Below, in pieces: positions 1-11,937 of a DNA stretch of 64,000 nt. The notes below the pieces were generated by a model. The model did no database searches. It saw nothing but the letters and a program-made list of their open reading frames with translations, and had not been told where the DNA came from. The stretch covers positions 17,270,501-17,334,500 of the forward strand of contig OX327690.1 in the NCBI GenBank assembly GCA_946807835.1. Reading direction: 5' to 3'. Position 1 is the first letter of the stretch. Each line of letters starts with the position of its first letter. A program made the translations under genes and the position numbers. This DNA comes from Ailanthus altissimus (lineage: Eukaryota; Streptophyta; Magnoliopsida; Sapindales; Simaroubaceae).

Positions 1-234
1 AACACTTAACTTTACTAACATTTAGCATTTATATCTTTCAGCGTGGCTAACTATGAGCCATTATCTAAACTCCTTTAGATTTGATTTGAACTCTTTTAGA
101 TCGTACAATCTCTATAACGTTACATTATATAGTACCATATAAATAGGTATTAGAAATTTAATGAGAATGTACACTTGTATAAATAAACAAGTATATGTAC
201 ATTCAGGGATGGTACGTAAGCACCGACCCTAACA
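1..234 (-). repeat. 3' LTR of Copia-0, partial
   Basis: Reading the minus strand, this LTR starts TGTTAGGGTCGGTGCTTACG just after the polypurine tract. It resembles the starts of LTR-B, LTR-C and the Copia-G LTR (TGTTGGGATTTGTGCTTA type). Only the first 234 bases of an LTR expected to be about 2.3 kb are in the window. Confidence 0.75.
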
Positions 235-239
235 ATCTC

Positions 240-3200
240 CCACTTACTCTAGTATTATTCCTGATGGTATTTTATACACATTGACTCCACGTGTTTCATA
301 AACACTTTTGGAGTCATGGCCTTAGAAAGTGGGTTCGCTAAATTATTTATAGAATAGTTCTATAAATAATCACATGTTCATAAGCCAAGATTCCTCTAGT
401 CATGTGAGACTCCTCTCAACATAATTAAAGTACTGATGTGCTCTTGGCATCTTGGCCTATTCAATAGCCTAATTTTGTTACCAAACTATGGGATAGGATC
501 CATTTATCTTAGAATTCTTCCAAGCTTAGCGATAAACCTAGAAGCTTCATTGCCTCTTCCGCTATGTTAATATAAATTAACAGTGAATCCTAGTTTGGTA
601 CAATTTCAACTCATTTTGTACTTATGAGAATGAGCACATACCCAAATGTAAACTCTCTATCATCTAGGTCAAAGTAGAAGTCTGACTCCTTGAATCTTCT
701 CACTTGTAAGCCACTTTCTCTATATTTGAGAAACTTATTATTTGTACCATCAAGGTACCTCAGGATATGTTTGACTACCATCAAATGGTGGTCACCTGAA
801 TCAGACTGAAATCGGCTCGTAACTCTTACAGCCAAACTGATATCAGGTCTCAAATACATTATAGCATATATCAAACTCTCAACAGTTTATGTAACTGATG
901 CGTCAGACACTCTAACTTTCTCATTTTCCATCTAAAGAGACACTCTCCTTGAAAGATGAACACTATGTCCAAAAGATACGTTAACTATCTTATAGTTAAG
1001 AAAACTATACCTTTTTAAGACGCTATTGATATGAAATAATTTTGGAAAGTCCTATTAGCTTCCTAACTCTATCTCTATAAAGCTTTATACCTAGTATAAA
1101 AGAAGCCTCTCCTAAATTCTTCATGAAGAAATTCTTACAAGTTACTTCTGACTGACTATAATATACTGACATCATTCCTACTAACCAGCATGTAATTAAC
1201 AAAGAGCATCAATAAGACTATCATGCTCCTACTGACCTTTCATGCACACTAACTTCCTCATCGTTTTTTTATAAAACTAGATAATCTGATTATCACATCA
1301 AAACAATGAGTCCAGTTTCAAGAGGCTTATTTAAGCCTATAAATGGACTTCTTTAACCTATATACTAGACCAAAAGTTTGGCTGGACGTAAAATATTAAG
1401 GTTGTTCCATAAATATCTCTTACTCGAGATATCTATTTAGGAATGCCATTTTTATATTCATCTGTCAAACCTCAAAGTTATAATATGCTGCAAAAGCCAA
1501 TAACATTTTAATCGACTTTAGCATCAATCCTAGTCCATAGGTTTCCTTTTAATTGATCACAAATGATTGAGAATTACCTTACTAGAACCAATATAGAGCC
1601 TAGAAGGTTTCTACCTTCCATTTGGCTCCTATTAACTCTTTGTTAATTTCTTACAACCAATGAAAACAATTCCCACAGGTAGCTTTAGCATCAATCCTGG
1701 TCCATAGGTTTAGCATCAATCCTGGTTCATAGGTTTCCTCTTAATTGATCACAGATCATTAAGAATTACCTTACTAGAACCAATATATAGCCTAGAAGGT
1801 CTCTGCCTTCCATCTGGCTCCCACTACCTATTTGTAAATATTTTGCAACCAATTAGAACAATTCCCACAAGTAGCTTAACTAAGTCCCAGACTTAATTCT
1901 AATGCATAGAGTCAATTTTTGTTCTTCATGGCTTCTTGCTGTTTCTTAATCCATGTCTGACATCATCTTCCTACAAGTTAAAGGATAATTTTCTTCTATT
2001 GAGAAAACTCCAAGTTCACCTTCAGGCATCAACCATACCTAATAGATGACCTAGACATCCTTTCGAACCTATTTGGAGAGTGTACTAAAAGGCCACTGCT
2101 TAATTGAGCCTGATTTCCCATCCTTGGTTAATTGATTTCTGGATTAACTTCACCAAGTTCAATCTTTCTATGATTCCTACGATCTATGAGAAACTCTTTC
2201 TCTAGAATGGTGGTAAATCAAGAAACGAACATACTTTGCTTATCAGAATTATAGAATTAGTATCCTATTGAATTCACAGGACACTCAATGAACCTATACA
2301 TGTACCCATTGGGTGCTTGTTTATCCTGCTGAGTAACTCTTATATTACAAGATATCCTACTGCGTAACTCTTACGTAAGCAGGACAGCCCCAAGTTTTAA
2401 CATATATAAGATACGGCTTTCTTCCTTTCTATATCACATACTGAATGAAAGGAATAGCTTCTAATGGAACTCTGCTTAATAAGTAGTTATATTTAGAGCA
2501 TAATCTCACAGATATAGATTGGTAACACTTATTATCAATCGGACCATATCTAATAAAGTCTGATTCCTCATCTCCAAAACATCATTATGTTGTGAAATAC
2601 CCAGAGAACTATGTGAGTGAGAATCTTATTTTTCTTTAAACAAACAAAAAACTTACTGTTAATGTACTCATTCCCTTAATCTAATCAAAGGGATGTGATG
2701 TACATTCTGGTATATTTGATCATCTCTGTGAATACATTATTCATAAACTAGTTAATTCTTTATGGTCAGATTAAGAATCCATCATTAACTAGACGGAGAT
2801 AAGCGTCTTATGCCTATATGACCTAAACTTATATATCACAGCTCCGTATCATTTAAGGATTTTGATTTACAGACATTTCTAATTGTATATAATGTCCATT
2901 TATTAACTGACATTCAGCTAATAAAACATCATCCACATCACAAGAACATAAGGAATTATTCATATTATTCACATAATGTTTTTCACTGTCCAGTTCAGGA
3001 AGGGACACAATTTGTCAAATGATGTTTTGGATATTATACCAATTATGCAATACAATTATTATATTACATATAAGAAGTAAGTCAAGCTGTCTAAAAAATT
3101 AGACCTTACAAGAAATCATCATTTCTTATCCTTAACATTATTTTTACAAGCTGTTACATTATAGTGTCTCTTAATTCTTGCAACATATTACAGATATGAG

Positions 3201-3720
3201 AGGGACATATGGTATCTCATACCAAGTTTGAACTAGCATCATATGCTCTAGAAATGTCTATGTTTGTCAAACACAAATCTGTGGGAGTTTTTCTAAGAAT
3301 TATAAGGCTTCCAGGGTAAAGGGATTTTCAATACCCAACCATACTGTAATGGAAACACTTTCTATTTACATTGCTCTATTGTTGAACTTTGGATAAATAT
3401 TGCCTCCGAGGACATATCCTGGGCATTTGCCTCATCTCATTCTCCTCACATATCTGGTCTCACCAGATATGCTTGGAGTAAAAAAATGAAGCACCCTTAA
3501 CAAAGAGGGTCACACCCCCTCTATTTAATCCTCTAAAGAGGTGTTATCAGAGGTACCTTATGACAAACTCTGATCAACAATAAATCTAAGATTTTCTGAA
3601 TCCAAAACATTTCTGAGATTCATCTGTCGGTCGAAGTAATTTTTAGTACCCTTGAGTTAAACTGCATTAACTATGCACACCAACTAGTTCGTAGTAGCCA
3701 TTAAACTTGACAGGCCAAAA
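240..3720 (-). pseudogene. Copia-0 gag-pol, decayed
   Basis: This is the remains of a copia polyprotein on the minus strand, broken by many stops and frameshifts. The best piece (611-874) matches the RT-RNase H connection: a YLRPDISLAV-type motif, then VVKHILRYLDGT and a decayed SDFYFDLDDR (functional copies have DSDFQSDLDDRKSTSGY). Further right on the plus map, that is upstream in the element, come integrase-like sequence around 1900-2450, gag-pre-integrase near 2750-3000, and gag near 3300-3700. Copia-E at 30209-33330 is a parallel, slightly better preserved copy. Cannot encode a working protein. Confidence 0.8.
1519..1880 (-). repeat. Internal duplication within Copia-0 pol
   Basis: A segment of about 170 bases beginning TAGCATCAATCCT occurs at about 1519-1685 and again at about 1711-1880. 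A 25-base unit (TAGCATCAATCCTGG...) is also tandemly doubled at 1686-1735, at the junction. The copies differ at scattered bases, so the event is not recent. Copia-E has only one copy of this stretch. Confidence 0.75.
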
Positions 3721-3899
3721 TAACGGAAGATGTGAGCAAAATAATTATTAAATCGCTAATAGAACATTTTAAATCATAGGTATAGTGATTATACATTTTC
3801 GATTTAAAACACCATCCCACTGCTTTATATAATCTTAGTAATCTCTCAAACGGGAATATGATAGTTTAAACTCTTTTAAACTATATAGCAGGAAGTAGA

Positions 3900-4900
3900 T
3901 TCTATTGAAATTTACTCGGGCCTCATGCTGTAGTAATATTGACCTTTGTAAACCCAACAGGTAGACAACATTTGTCAATTGCATCTCATGTAACTCTTAC
4001 CACTTGATTTTGAATACACCTTATTCTCATGCTGTAGCAATATTGGGTAAGTGTATTCCATATTAACTTGTCAATAATCAAATATATGCTACCAATACTA
4101 CCCTCACGCTGTAGCAATATTGGGAAATATTTTTGCATATATTTGCCTCATCTTATGTTTAATCGGTATAATCCAAGCTCAACTGACCAAGTCCCTTATA
4201 CTGTAGTAATATTGGGAAAAGGCCGACGTGACTCGTCTAACACCGTATTGACAAGATGGATCAGAATAAAATATTATCTCATAATTTAATATTCTTCAAT
4301 CTAATTAAGAGAGTTTTTTTTTTATCCTAGGTCTCCATCTCATGAGGAGGGTAATTCTCAATTAATCAATTTTTCTATATAAGCACAACTAACCCTCACC
4401 AGTAGGGCTCCTATTGTGGTTACCAACATAGAAAAATTAATTTTGATTTATAATGTAGACCGATAACTCTTATCATTGCATCTCATAAACCCCGGTTTAT
4501 AATGTAGACTAATAACTTTTATCACTACATCTCATAAACCTACACATGCAAAATTAATTTTGAAACACTGTTCAAAAATACTGTAGTTGTGAACAGTAAA
4601 AATTACTATTTTTGTGCTATTGTTCAAGTGAACAGAACACTGTCGGATTACATCACTGCAGTACTGAGAGGTCGAATCTCTAGCGCCGCAGCACCAAATT
4701 ACTTCGTTGCAGTGCTGGGAGGTCGAACCTCCAGCGCTACGATGCTCATACTTCACCACTGGGCGTAAATTCCAGAACCTCAACACCTTAACGCAGGCTT
4801 TCCAAAGCCTCAGTGCTGGAAGAAAGAACTCCCAGAGCCGCAACACCAGATGATTAGCGCTGGGAGGTCGAACCCCCAGCGCCCAATGCTTCTCCTTTGG
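3900..4900 (-). promoter_or_regulatory. Copia-0 untranslated leader with repeated motif and GC-rich hairpin block
   Basis: Between gag and the primer site, the motif GCTGTAGCAATATTGGG (plus-strand reading) occurs four times, near 3927, 4031, 4109 and 4201. It is followed by a GC-rich block (about 4640-4890) full of short AGCGC/GCGCT inversions. The same two blocks, in the same order, lie in the leaders of Copia-E and Copia-G. No conserved open frame covers the region. A role in packaging, dimerisation or transcription is only an inference. Confidence 0.6.
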
Positions 4901-4987
4901 CATACCCGTTTTAACACTTGAAATACACCATTTACACTAGACCTTTTGCATATATTCACTCAAATAATACCCAATTATGTCCTAAAT

Positions 4988-5001
4988 GATTTTGATACCA
5001 T
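4988..5001 (-). other. Primer binding site of Copia-0
   Basis: The minus strand reads TGGTATCAAAATCA a few bases inside the LTR edge. It matches the TGGTATCAGAGC type complementary to plant initiator methionine tRNA, the usual primer of copia elements, with some decay. Confidence 0.8.
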
Positions 5002-5005
5002 TCTT

Positions 5006-5390
5006 GTTGGGGATCTAATACATGTGGGTGTATGCATGTGCAATTGTGTCTATTGCCTAAAATATGTATCATATACATATTAAACGCGGCGAAAGCATTT
5101 AAAAATGCAATAAACATAATAAATAAAATATATTAATCACATTAATATATTAGTAGTGTTGAGAACTCACCATAACGTATAACGTTATACACGTATATCC
5201 TCGAAATCCGCATGGAGACTAACTCAACGTTATACACGTATATCTTCAGAGTCCGCATGGAGACTAACTCAACGTTATATATGTATATCCTTGGAGTCAG
5301 CATGTAGACTAACTCGTGAGCAATTCTAGTCACCAACATGATGGGCTTAGTGAGCTAAAACAGCAGCCCTATATACCAACACTGGGTTTA
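5006..5390 (-). repeat. 5' LTR of Copia-0, truncated
   Basis: The plus-strand sequence from TGTTGGGGATCTAATACATG rightward resembles the 3' parts of the other copia LTRs, including the region around GCAATTCTAGTCACC and the CAGCAGCC stretch. Only about 0.4 kb of an expected 2.3 kb can be recognised, so the LTR was truncated or merged with the Copia-A LTR. Confidence 0.55.
5181..5315 (-). repeat. 45-bp tandem repeat, three copies, in the Copia-0 LTR
   Basis: Three exact-length units of 45 bases (5181-5225, 5226-5270, 5271-5315) begin AACGTTATACACGTATATC and end with GACTAACTC. They differ by a few substitutions. Because 45 is a multiple of three, they make an open frame with a repeating 15-residue pattern, which is a by-product rather than a gene. 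Confidence 0.9.
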
Positions 5391-5399
5391 ACTTTTAAA

Positions 5400-5583
5400 C
5401 TCCTAAATGGTCGGATGTGTATATTCTTTCTTTTCTCTAAAAGGATAAAAGATGGAGAATGAAGCAATTCACAATTGCTTCTCATGGCACCACTAATTAT
5501 TTGTGGACCCTTCTATTCTAGTAACACAAATAGGGGAAAATAATATTTTTATTGTGTAGTATTTTGTGTTCTTTCCTATCAAA
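5400..5583 (+). repeat. Probable 3' end of the Copia-A 5' LTR
   Basis: The sequence directly before the Copia-A primer site ends TTGTGTTCTTTCCTATCA, typical of Tnt1-like LTR ends. The start of this LTR is not visible, probably displaced or deleted by Copia-0. No matching 3' LTR was found right of 48333, so the call rests on position alone. Confidence 0.45.
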
Positions 5584-7403
5584 GTGGTATTGGAGCACCA
5601 GGTTGTGTAATGTTTGATATTGTGTTGACTAAAATGGATGAGAATTTAATATATATGATTAAATTGAAAGTATAAATTATTCTATATGGAAGTTTAGAAT
5701 AAAAGATTTACTTTATATTAAAGACTTGCATGAACCCATTTAAGAAAGATGTTGTGAAACACGAAAAAAAATGGATGACAAAACAATGGAGCTATTTACA
5801 GAGAAACTTTGTTGGCACAATTAAATAATAGATTGATTAGAGTATGCTCCACTATGTAGCAAAAGAGACTAAGGCCATTGTTATATGGAAGAAATTGAAT
5901 TCTATTTACAGCTTACACCATAAAACAAAGCCAATTTCATGAATAGGCTTGTAAATTTAAACTGCAAAAAAGGCTGCAATATAGTTTAGCGTACTAGTGA
6001 GTTTCAAGGCTTAGTGAACCAGATAATAATTATGAAGATTTTATTAGATAATGAGTTTCAAGCACTATTGTGACTTAGTACTTTATCGAATAATTGGAAG
6101 ACATTGATGGAGTCAATAAATAATTTTGCACCAAAAGGAAAGTTAATCATGGAAATGATTATGAATTCCTTTGAAATAAAAGTACTTGTTATAGAGAAAC
6201 ATGAAAATGGAGGAAAAGGCTAACATAGAAATTCTGGTAATGACAGTTATAGAGAAAGATCCAAGTTCTAAAGGAAAATGTCAAGTGCTATTACTATAAC
6301 AAAATGAGGCACATAAAGAGAGAATATAGAATATGAAGGGGGAACAAGCTAAGGAAATATGTGAGTCATAGAAGAATGAAAGATGGAGTAGTGTAGTAAT
6401 AACTAATGGTGATATAATTATTGTTTATGATGGGAACTCTATAAACCTCATATACTATATAAGTGATTAGGTGATTGATTCGAGTACTTTATCTTATATT
6501 ACTTCACATAATGATTTCTTTACATTTTAAACTAATGGTAACTATGGCTATGTTAAAAAAGAAAATGATAATGCATCCAAGATTGTAGGCATATGAGATA
6601 CTTGTTTGAAAACTAGTGTTGGTTGTAGATTGTTACTTAAATATATTAGACATTCTAGAAATGCATCTAAAATTGATCTCAACTGGCAAGCTTGATGGTG
6701 ATGGCTTTTGCAACCATTTTGTTAGAGGTAATGGAAGCTCACCAAAAGTTTCTTAGTTCTAGCTAAAGGAAAGAAAGTGAGTGCTTTATATGTTATGGAA
6801 GTTAAGTTCATAAAGGGAGATATCAATGTAGCTATAAAATAATATGACATTGAGATATCGTATAAAAGGCTTGGCCGGATAAGTGAGAAAAAGGACTTAA
6901 GTTCTAGCAAAAAAGAATGTTCTATTTGATTTGGCGAGTAAGTCTATTAAACATTATGATCATTATTTAGCTGGAAAGGCATATAGAGTTGTATTTCATG
7001 ACATTTACTCATCTAGGAAAGCAAATTTGTTTGATTTGATACATATTAATGTATGCATTATACAAATTAGAGCACGTTGAAGTGTAATTTATTTTATAAC
7101 TTTTATTGATGATTCTTCTAGAAAAATGTAGGCTTATGCTTTGAAACTAAAGACTAAATGTCGTTAAACATTTTTATACTAAAGTTGAGAGAAAGACAAA
7201 GAGACAATTGAAATGTATAAGGGTAGACAATAGTGGTGAGTACAAAGGAATATTTGAGCAATATAGTAGATCCCATTTTATTAGACTTGAGAATATTATA
7301 CCAAAAACTCCTCAACAAAATGGTGTGACAAAGATAATAAATAGAATGATTCTAGAGAGAATTAGTTGTATGCTCCATGTTGCTAAGATACCTAAGTACA
7401 TAT
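5584..7403 (+). pseudogene. Copia-A gag, protease, gag-pre-integrase and integrase, fragment 1
   Basis: This is the start of an old Tnt1-like copia element on the plus strand. A primer site (TGGTATTGGAGC) sits at about 5587. Gag follows, with a recognisable NYSIWKFRIKDLLYIKDLHEP stretch near 5665 and a decayed CCHC knuckle near 6280. A protease-like TSHNDFFT motif lies near 6505, and LISTGKLDGDGF, from the region before integrase, near 6675. Integrase follows, with KCIRVDNSGEYKG and TPQQNGV (7208-7411). Many stops interrupt it. The frame breaks off at CCTAAGTACATAT (7403), where LTR-B is inserted, and resumes at 17434. Confidence 0.85.
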
Positions 7404-8453
7404 TGTTGTGATATAGTGTGTGATGTGTATAGATACATATAATTTCAAAAATTAAATACGCAACGGAAGTATTCATACATGTTATACAATATGTAATAAA
7501 CTCAAGCATGTAATCACATATATGATCATTCAAGCACATATATATCTCGTATATATTTTCATGCATGATATAAAATGAATTGTAAATAAATAACCTACCC
7601 GGTTATAAAGGTAGCTTTACAATTCTTCAAGAACTCCAAGCTTCAATTTGTTGAGCTCACCTTGAAGTGTTCATTTGCACAATTCTAGTTCACAACTAAA
7701 TCCGGTGGGATTGTGAAGCTAGAATGGCAGCCTTGAATTTCCAGCAAATGATTGTTTTAACACTTAAAACAATTTGTCCTTATGAATGATTACTACCAAG
7801 AGATGAGAAGAGTTAAGTGTTTTCTTTAGTTCTTTACAACTCTTTATGTTGAACCTTGGTAAGCCTTTGCATTTTCTCTCAACACTTTGAGAAAAACAAT
7901 TAGGAAATGCTCTCAATTCTCTCTCTTTTCTCCTAGAACGAATTTCACACTTGAATTTCACAAATTAAACTCTTTCAATTCTTAATTAAGTTCAAAGAAT
8001 GATTACTTCTTTTAGTGCTCCACCACCACTTATCCATGTTTGCCATTTCAAACATTAATCAATCATATTTTCTACTCAACAAATTGATTCAACCATTTGA
8101 ATCAATTTCTAAAGAGTAAATGGCATTTAAACAATGCTAAGTAGTTTCACCATTTCCTTAGTGCATCATTTAAGATTTTCTAAGTGGCCAACATTCCTTA
8201 TTATTAATAACAAGTGCATTCTCTATTAATAAATAGTGTTTGCCACTTATTCCAATTAATAATAATAATTTGATCAATATATAAAATATTAATAATTTAA
8301 AACTATTTTGAATATTTACATTTACCATATATGTATTTACCAAGCAAGGTAAATATGTAAATACATGGTAAATTATTTATGGAGCAAGATTATGGCACTT
8401 GTCAATTTCTTATTGGTTAACATCTCTTGTAAACCAATAATATATTTTATATT

Positions 8454-8930
8454 GGGAAAAGTTCATAAATAGCCTTTAAATTATTTTATTATTTTATTTT
8501 AACCAAATATAAAATGATTATACTTTATTAGCCAAATAATTTAATTTTGGACAAATTTATCCTTATATCAAATTTATAACTTCGTGTTTTTTTAAAGTTT
8601 AAAGAAACTTTAAAGAAATAGCTTACCGAATATTTTTGAAGTTATTATTCTAAAAATCAAAGGGTTGCTGAGGATCGCTTCGAATCAAATCAAAGAAATA
8701 GCTCGGGTAAATTTTCTAAACTCGTTAGAAATTAGATAAATTTACATTTGAAGTTAAAAGTAGTTGTTATTAACCAACTAAATGAGTTAGAATGGTATAA
8801 ACGGCGTTGAAATCCGGCCAAAAATACGTTTTGGAGTGTATTTGGCGAAAACCAGACGGCGGTCGCTGCGGCGGCCGTCGATTTGGTCATCGCGGGACAC
8901 ATCTCGGGCCCGAGATGGCCCCGCGGCGCC
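8454..8930 (+). repeat. Left terminal inverted repeat of the MULE
   Basis: Reading inward, the first 110 bases match the right end inverted: GGGAAAAGTTCA, then AAATAGCC, an AT-rich stretch, TTTTAACCAA and TTTTGGACA. Similarity resumes around GAATGGTATAAACGGCGTTGAAA and AGACGGCGG (about 8790-8880) and includes the CATCTCGGGCCCGAGATG palindrome (8900-8917). The repeat is therefore about 450-490 bases with a diverged middle. Confidence 0.85.
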
Positions 8931-9030
8931 CACATTGTGTGCATCTCGAGTTCGAGACGGCCCCGCGGTGCGCAATCTGTGGGCATCGCGGGGGCACGTC
9001 TCGGGCTCGAGATGTGCCCCCGCGATGCGC
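8836..9030. repeat. GC-rich palindromic island, left side of the MULE
   Basis: About 200 bases of very GC- and CpG-rich DNA lie in otherwise AT-rich sequence. It includes an 18-bp perfect palindrome CATCTCGGGCCCGAGATG (8900-8917), a related one broken at 8941-8960, and a larger imperfect hairpin around 8988-9023. The open frames seen here in several readings are products of the repeat composition, not genes. It lies upstream of the transposase ATG and overlaps the inner part of the terminal repeat. Confidence 0.85.
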
Positions 9031-9126
9031 ATTTTTTTTATTTTTAAATATTTTATCGTTTTAAAAAATTTTACTAAATTTTCCATTTGTGAACTTTTCC
9101 TAATCTTTTTTGTTTTTTCAGGTCAT

Positions 9127-11614
9127 ATGGAGTGTGATGCGATAGTTATTTGTTTTGGTGGAAAGTGGGAGAGTTCTAGTGACGGGGAAGAAAGTTATGT
9201 TGATTATAATAATTTTGGAATTTCGGTTTCGAAAGATATTAATTTTGAAGATCTTTTAAATGCAGTATGTTATACCTTGGGAGTCGACAATGTGAAGTGT
9301 AAGGTGACTTTAAAAATCAAAATTGATGCAACGAGGTATAACCTAAAGCCTATTGAGATTAGAAATGACAATGATGTTCGATTTTTTTTAAGCGCCAATA
9401 GAAGATCGTATTGTCCTTTATATGTAACAGTCGATCCTAGAGCTCCTGTTTATGAAGATAATGTACAGCCCCCCAATCCACCATCAATTCATGGTTATTT
9501 TATGTCAGCTAGCGGTAGCAACCAAGTGAGCCATACATCTCTATCAGTTCCAGCAGTGGTTCCTGCAAACACAACGAACGAGTATCACAATGTTTCTCCT
9601 ATACCTTTTAATGAAGACCCAGCCTATACACATTACGCTTGTGATGACATTGAAAATGTTGGGGATGTGAAAGGGGACTATGATGATGTTAGAAATGTTG
9701 ATAATTTAGAAGGGGATGATTTAGCAGAAGGCGGACGTTGTTATGTTTCGACAAGCTCCCTAAATGTTGAAGCTAGAAGAATAGATTTTTGTGAAGCAGA
9801 AAATCCCTTTGCGTTTATGCCTCCAATACCACCATCAGACTTGGTCATTTCAGATAAGATATCGAGTAGTGGAATTGACGATGTGTTTGTAGGAAAGTTG
9901 TTTGATAGCAAAGACGAACTTCACCAGGCTATTAGTATGGTAGCACTTAAAGGTAATTGGAGCTTTAAAGTGTCAAGGTCAACAAAAGATCGTTTTGAGA
10001 TCAAATGTGATGATGATAGATGTCGATGGCGATTACGTGCAGTGTCGACAGATGCAAGGAAACATTTTATTGTGCGCAGAATTGATTCAAGTCACGTGTG
10101 CCAATTAGATCGATTACGCGATGGTCATCGACAAGCAAAGTCTCGGATTATTGGCAAATTTATAAAAAAATAAATTTGCATCTGCGAGTCGACTTTATAG
10201 ACCGAAGGAAATCCAAGCAGACATACATGCGGAGTTTGGTGTGGACTTAACTTACCCTACTGCTTGGCGGTCTAAGGAGCATGCATTGGTGTTGATACGT
10301 GGTACTCCAGAGGGTTCATATAAATTACTTCCTGCATACTGTCATATATTGGAACAACAGAACCCTGGTACAGTCACACATTTGGAGATTGACGATTGCA
10401 AGCACTTTAAATATTTCTTCATGGCTCTTGGACCATGTATTAGAGGGTTCCAGTCTTCCATCCGACCGGTTATTGCAGTTGATGGTACATTTTTAAAAAA
10501 TGCATACTTGGGAACAATGTTTGTGGCTGTTTGCAAGGATGGAAACAACCAAATTTTTCCACTTGCATGGGGTATTGCTGACTCTGAAAATGATGCTTCA
10601 TGGAAGTGGTTTATGGAAAAACTCCGAGGAGTTATTGGCGATCTTGCGAACCTTGTATTTATATCTGATCGACATGCTAGTATCGAGAAGGCCATTAAAG
10701 AGGTATTTCCTAATGTATATCATGGTGTATGCATCCATCACTTGAAGGGTAATTTGGTAGCACGATATAAGATACCATCGCATACAACAAAAGGAGGGGG
10801 ATACTTGGCCTCCTATTTTGTTGCTGCCAAGGCGTATCGCATAGCTGACTTTCAAAGGGAAATATATAAGATGCGAGAAATGAAACCGGAGGCAACGAGA
10901 TACTTGGAGGAAGAGGTTGGTTTTTCAAAATGGGCTCGATCAGTGGGAGCATTCAGAAGATATGACATCATGACCACCAACATTGCAGAGAGCATTAACG
11001 TTGTTGCGAAGGATGCACGTGCCATGACGGTGACTGCCTTAATTGAGTGGATCCGAGAGTTAATGCAAAAATGGTTTGTTGAGAGACGTGAGGCTGCAGA
11101 AAATATGTCAAACTTCTTGACCACTTGGGCCCATAACAAGATTTGGAAGCACAATGATGATTCCGCTCGCATGACGATGCATGCAATAGATCGATCTCGT
11201 TTTGTTGTTAAGGACGGAAAAAGAAATGGAATAGTGGACATCCCGGGAAAGTCATGTAGTTGTCAAAAGTTTGATATGCGGCAACTACCGTGTCCTCATG
11301 CACTTGCAGTATGCAGGCAGGTCAGATTCCAGTACCAGACTCTTTGTTCGCAATATTACACGACTGAGTGTTTGTTGCGTGCATACAATAAACCAGTAAA
11401 TCCGGTTGGTCATCCGTTAGATTGGATTGTTCCAGAGGAGTTGAGAGCTGCTGACATCCAGCCTCCTATAGTACGTCGGCAATCAGGAAGACGTCGGAAG
11501 AATAGAATTCTATCGCAAGGTGAGGCTCCCACGAAGAATGTATGCAGTCGCTGTAAGCAGCATGGACATAATCGACAAACTTGTCGAAACCCAATTCCAT
11601 TACATGGTAGTTGA
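9127..11614 (+). pseudogene. MURA-type (Mutator) transposase, one frameshift
   Basis: The chosen start is MECDAIVICFGGKW at 9127, just after a splice-acceptor-like TTTTTCAG, so a 5'UTR intron is likely. An N-terminal PB1-like region is followed by the MuDR domain (KLFDSKDELHQAI...CRWRLRA, about 9895-10170). At 10163-10171 a run of seven A puts the frame out by one base. Counting from 10241, the MULE transposase domain shows D81 (VDGTF), D143 (FISDRH) and E250 (NIAES), a spacing of about 61 and 106 residues that fits Mutator DDE enzymes. C-terminal features are a SWIM zinc motif (CSC...CPH) and a CCHC knuckle (CSRC...HGHNRQTC). Its role would be cut-and-paste movement of this element. Apart from the A-run slip it looks intact. 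Confidence 0.93.
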
Positions 11615-11937
11615 TGTGTTTTTTATGAGTTATATTTGTATTTGTATTTTAAAGTCATGTAGTTATGGACTTTATTTGTACTTTTATAAACATGGAAATT
11701 TTATTTTATTTTCTAAAATTTCTGGATTAAAACGGACAGAGTTTCCCCTATTTTTTCTCAAAATCTATATTTCATAAACCTGCAGAAAATACACTTCAAA
11801 TATTTCTCACATCTCTTAGCTGTAAAGGGAACCTCCCGTCCCTACCCAAATCAATCAACATCATTTTACAATCTTTATAAACATACATAAAAACATACAA
11901 ATCAATCAACATCATTTCATTACTTTTTTGCACATTT
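11615..11937. other. Spacer between convergent MULE genes
   Basis: An AT-rich stretch separates the transposase stop (11614) from the ULP gene stop (11938). It presumably holds the two 3'UTRs. An almost repeated phrase AATCAATCAACATCATTT occurs near 11849 and 11901. No further gene was seen. Confidence 0.6.

Larger units (their letters stand above)
1..5390 (-). mobile_element. Copia-0: LTR retrotransposon of the Ty1/copia type, cut by the window start
   Basis: The element lies on the minus strand. From right to left it shows a truncated 5' LTR, a primer binding site, a long leader, decayed gag and pol, a purine-rich tract (minus-strand AGTAAGTGGGAGAT) and the first 234 bases of the 3' LTR. 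Domain order gag, gag-pre-integrase, integrase, RT, RNase H is the copia order. Copia-E and Copia-G in this window have the same plan and recognisably similar sequence. The right border is uncertain: LTR-like sequence fades into the 5' LTR of Copia-A between about 5360 and 5500. No target duplication can be checked because the left end is outside the window. Confidence 0.85.

Noticed and set aside
5142..5339. 65-codon minus frame with repeated VELVSMR units
   Set aside because: Product of the 45-bp tandem repeat in the LTR, not a gene.
8807..9086. Overlapping Arg/Pro-rich open frames on both strands in the left GC island
   Set aside because: They follow from the palindromic GC-rich repeats; frames in every reading with no recognisable domain are compositional. 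The transposase start was placed at 9127 for this reason.
10299..11241. Several frames overlapping the transposase gene in other phases and antisense
   Set aside because: Shadows of the conserved transposase frame, which has clear DDE, SWIM and CCHC motifs.
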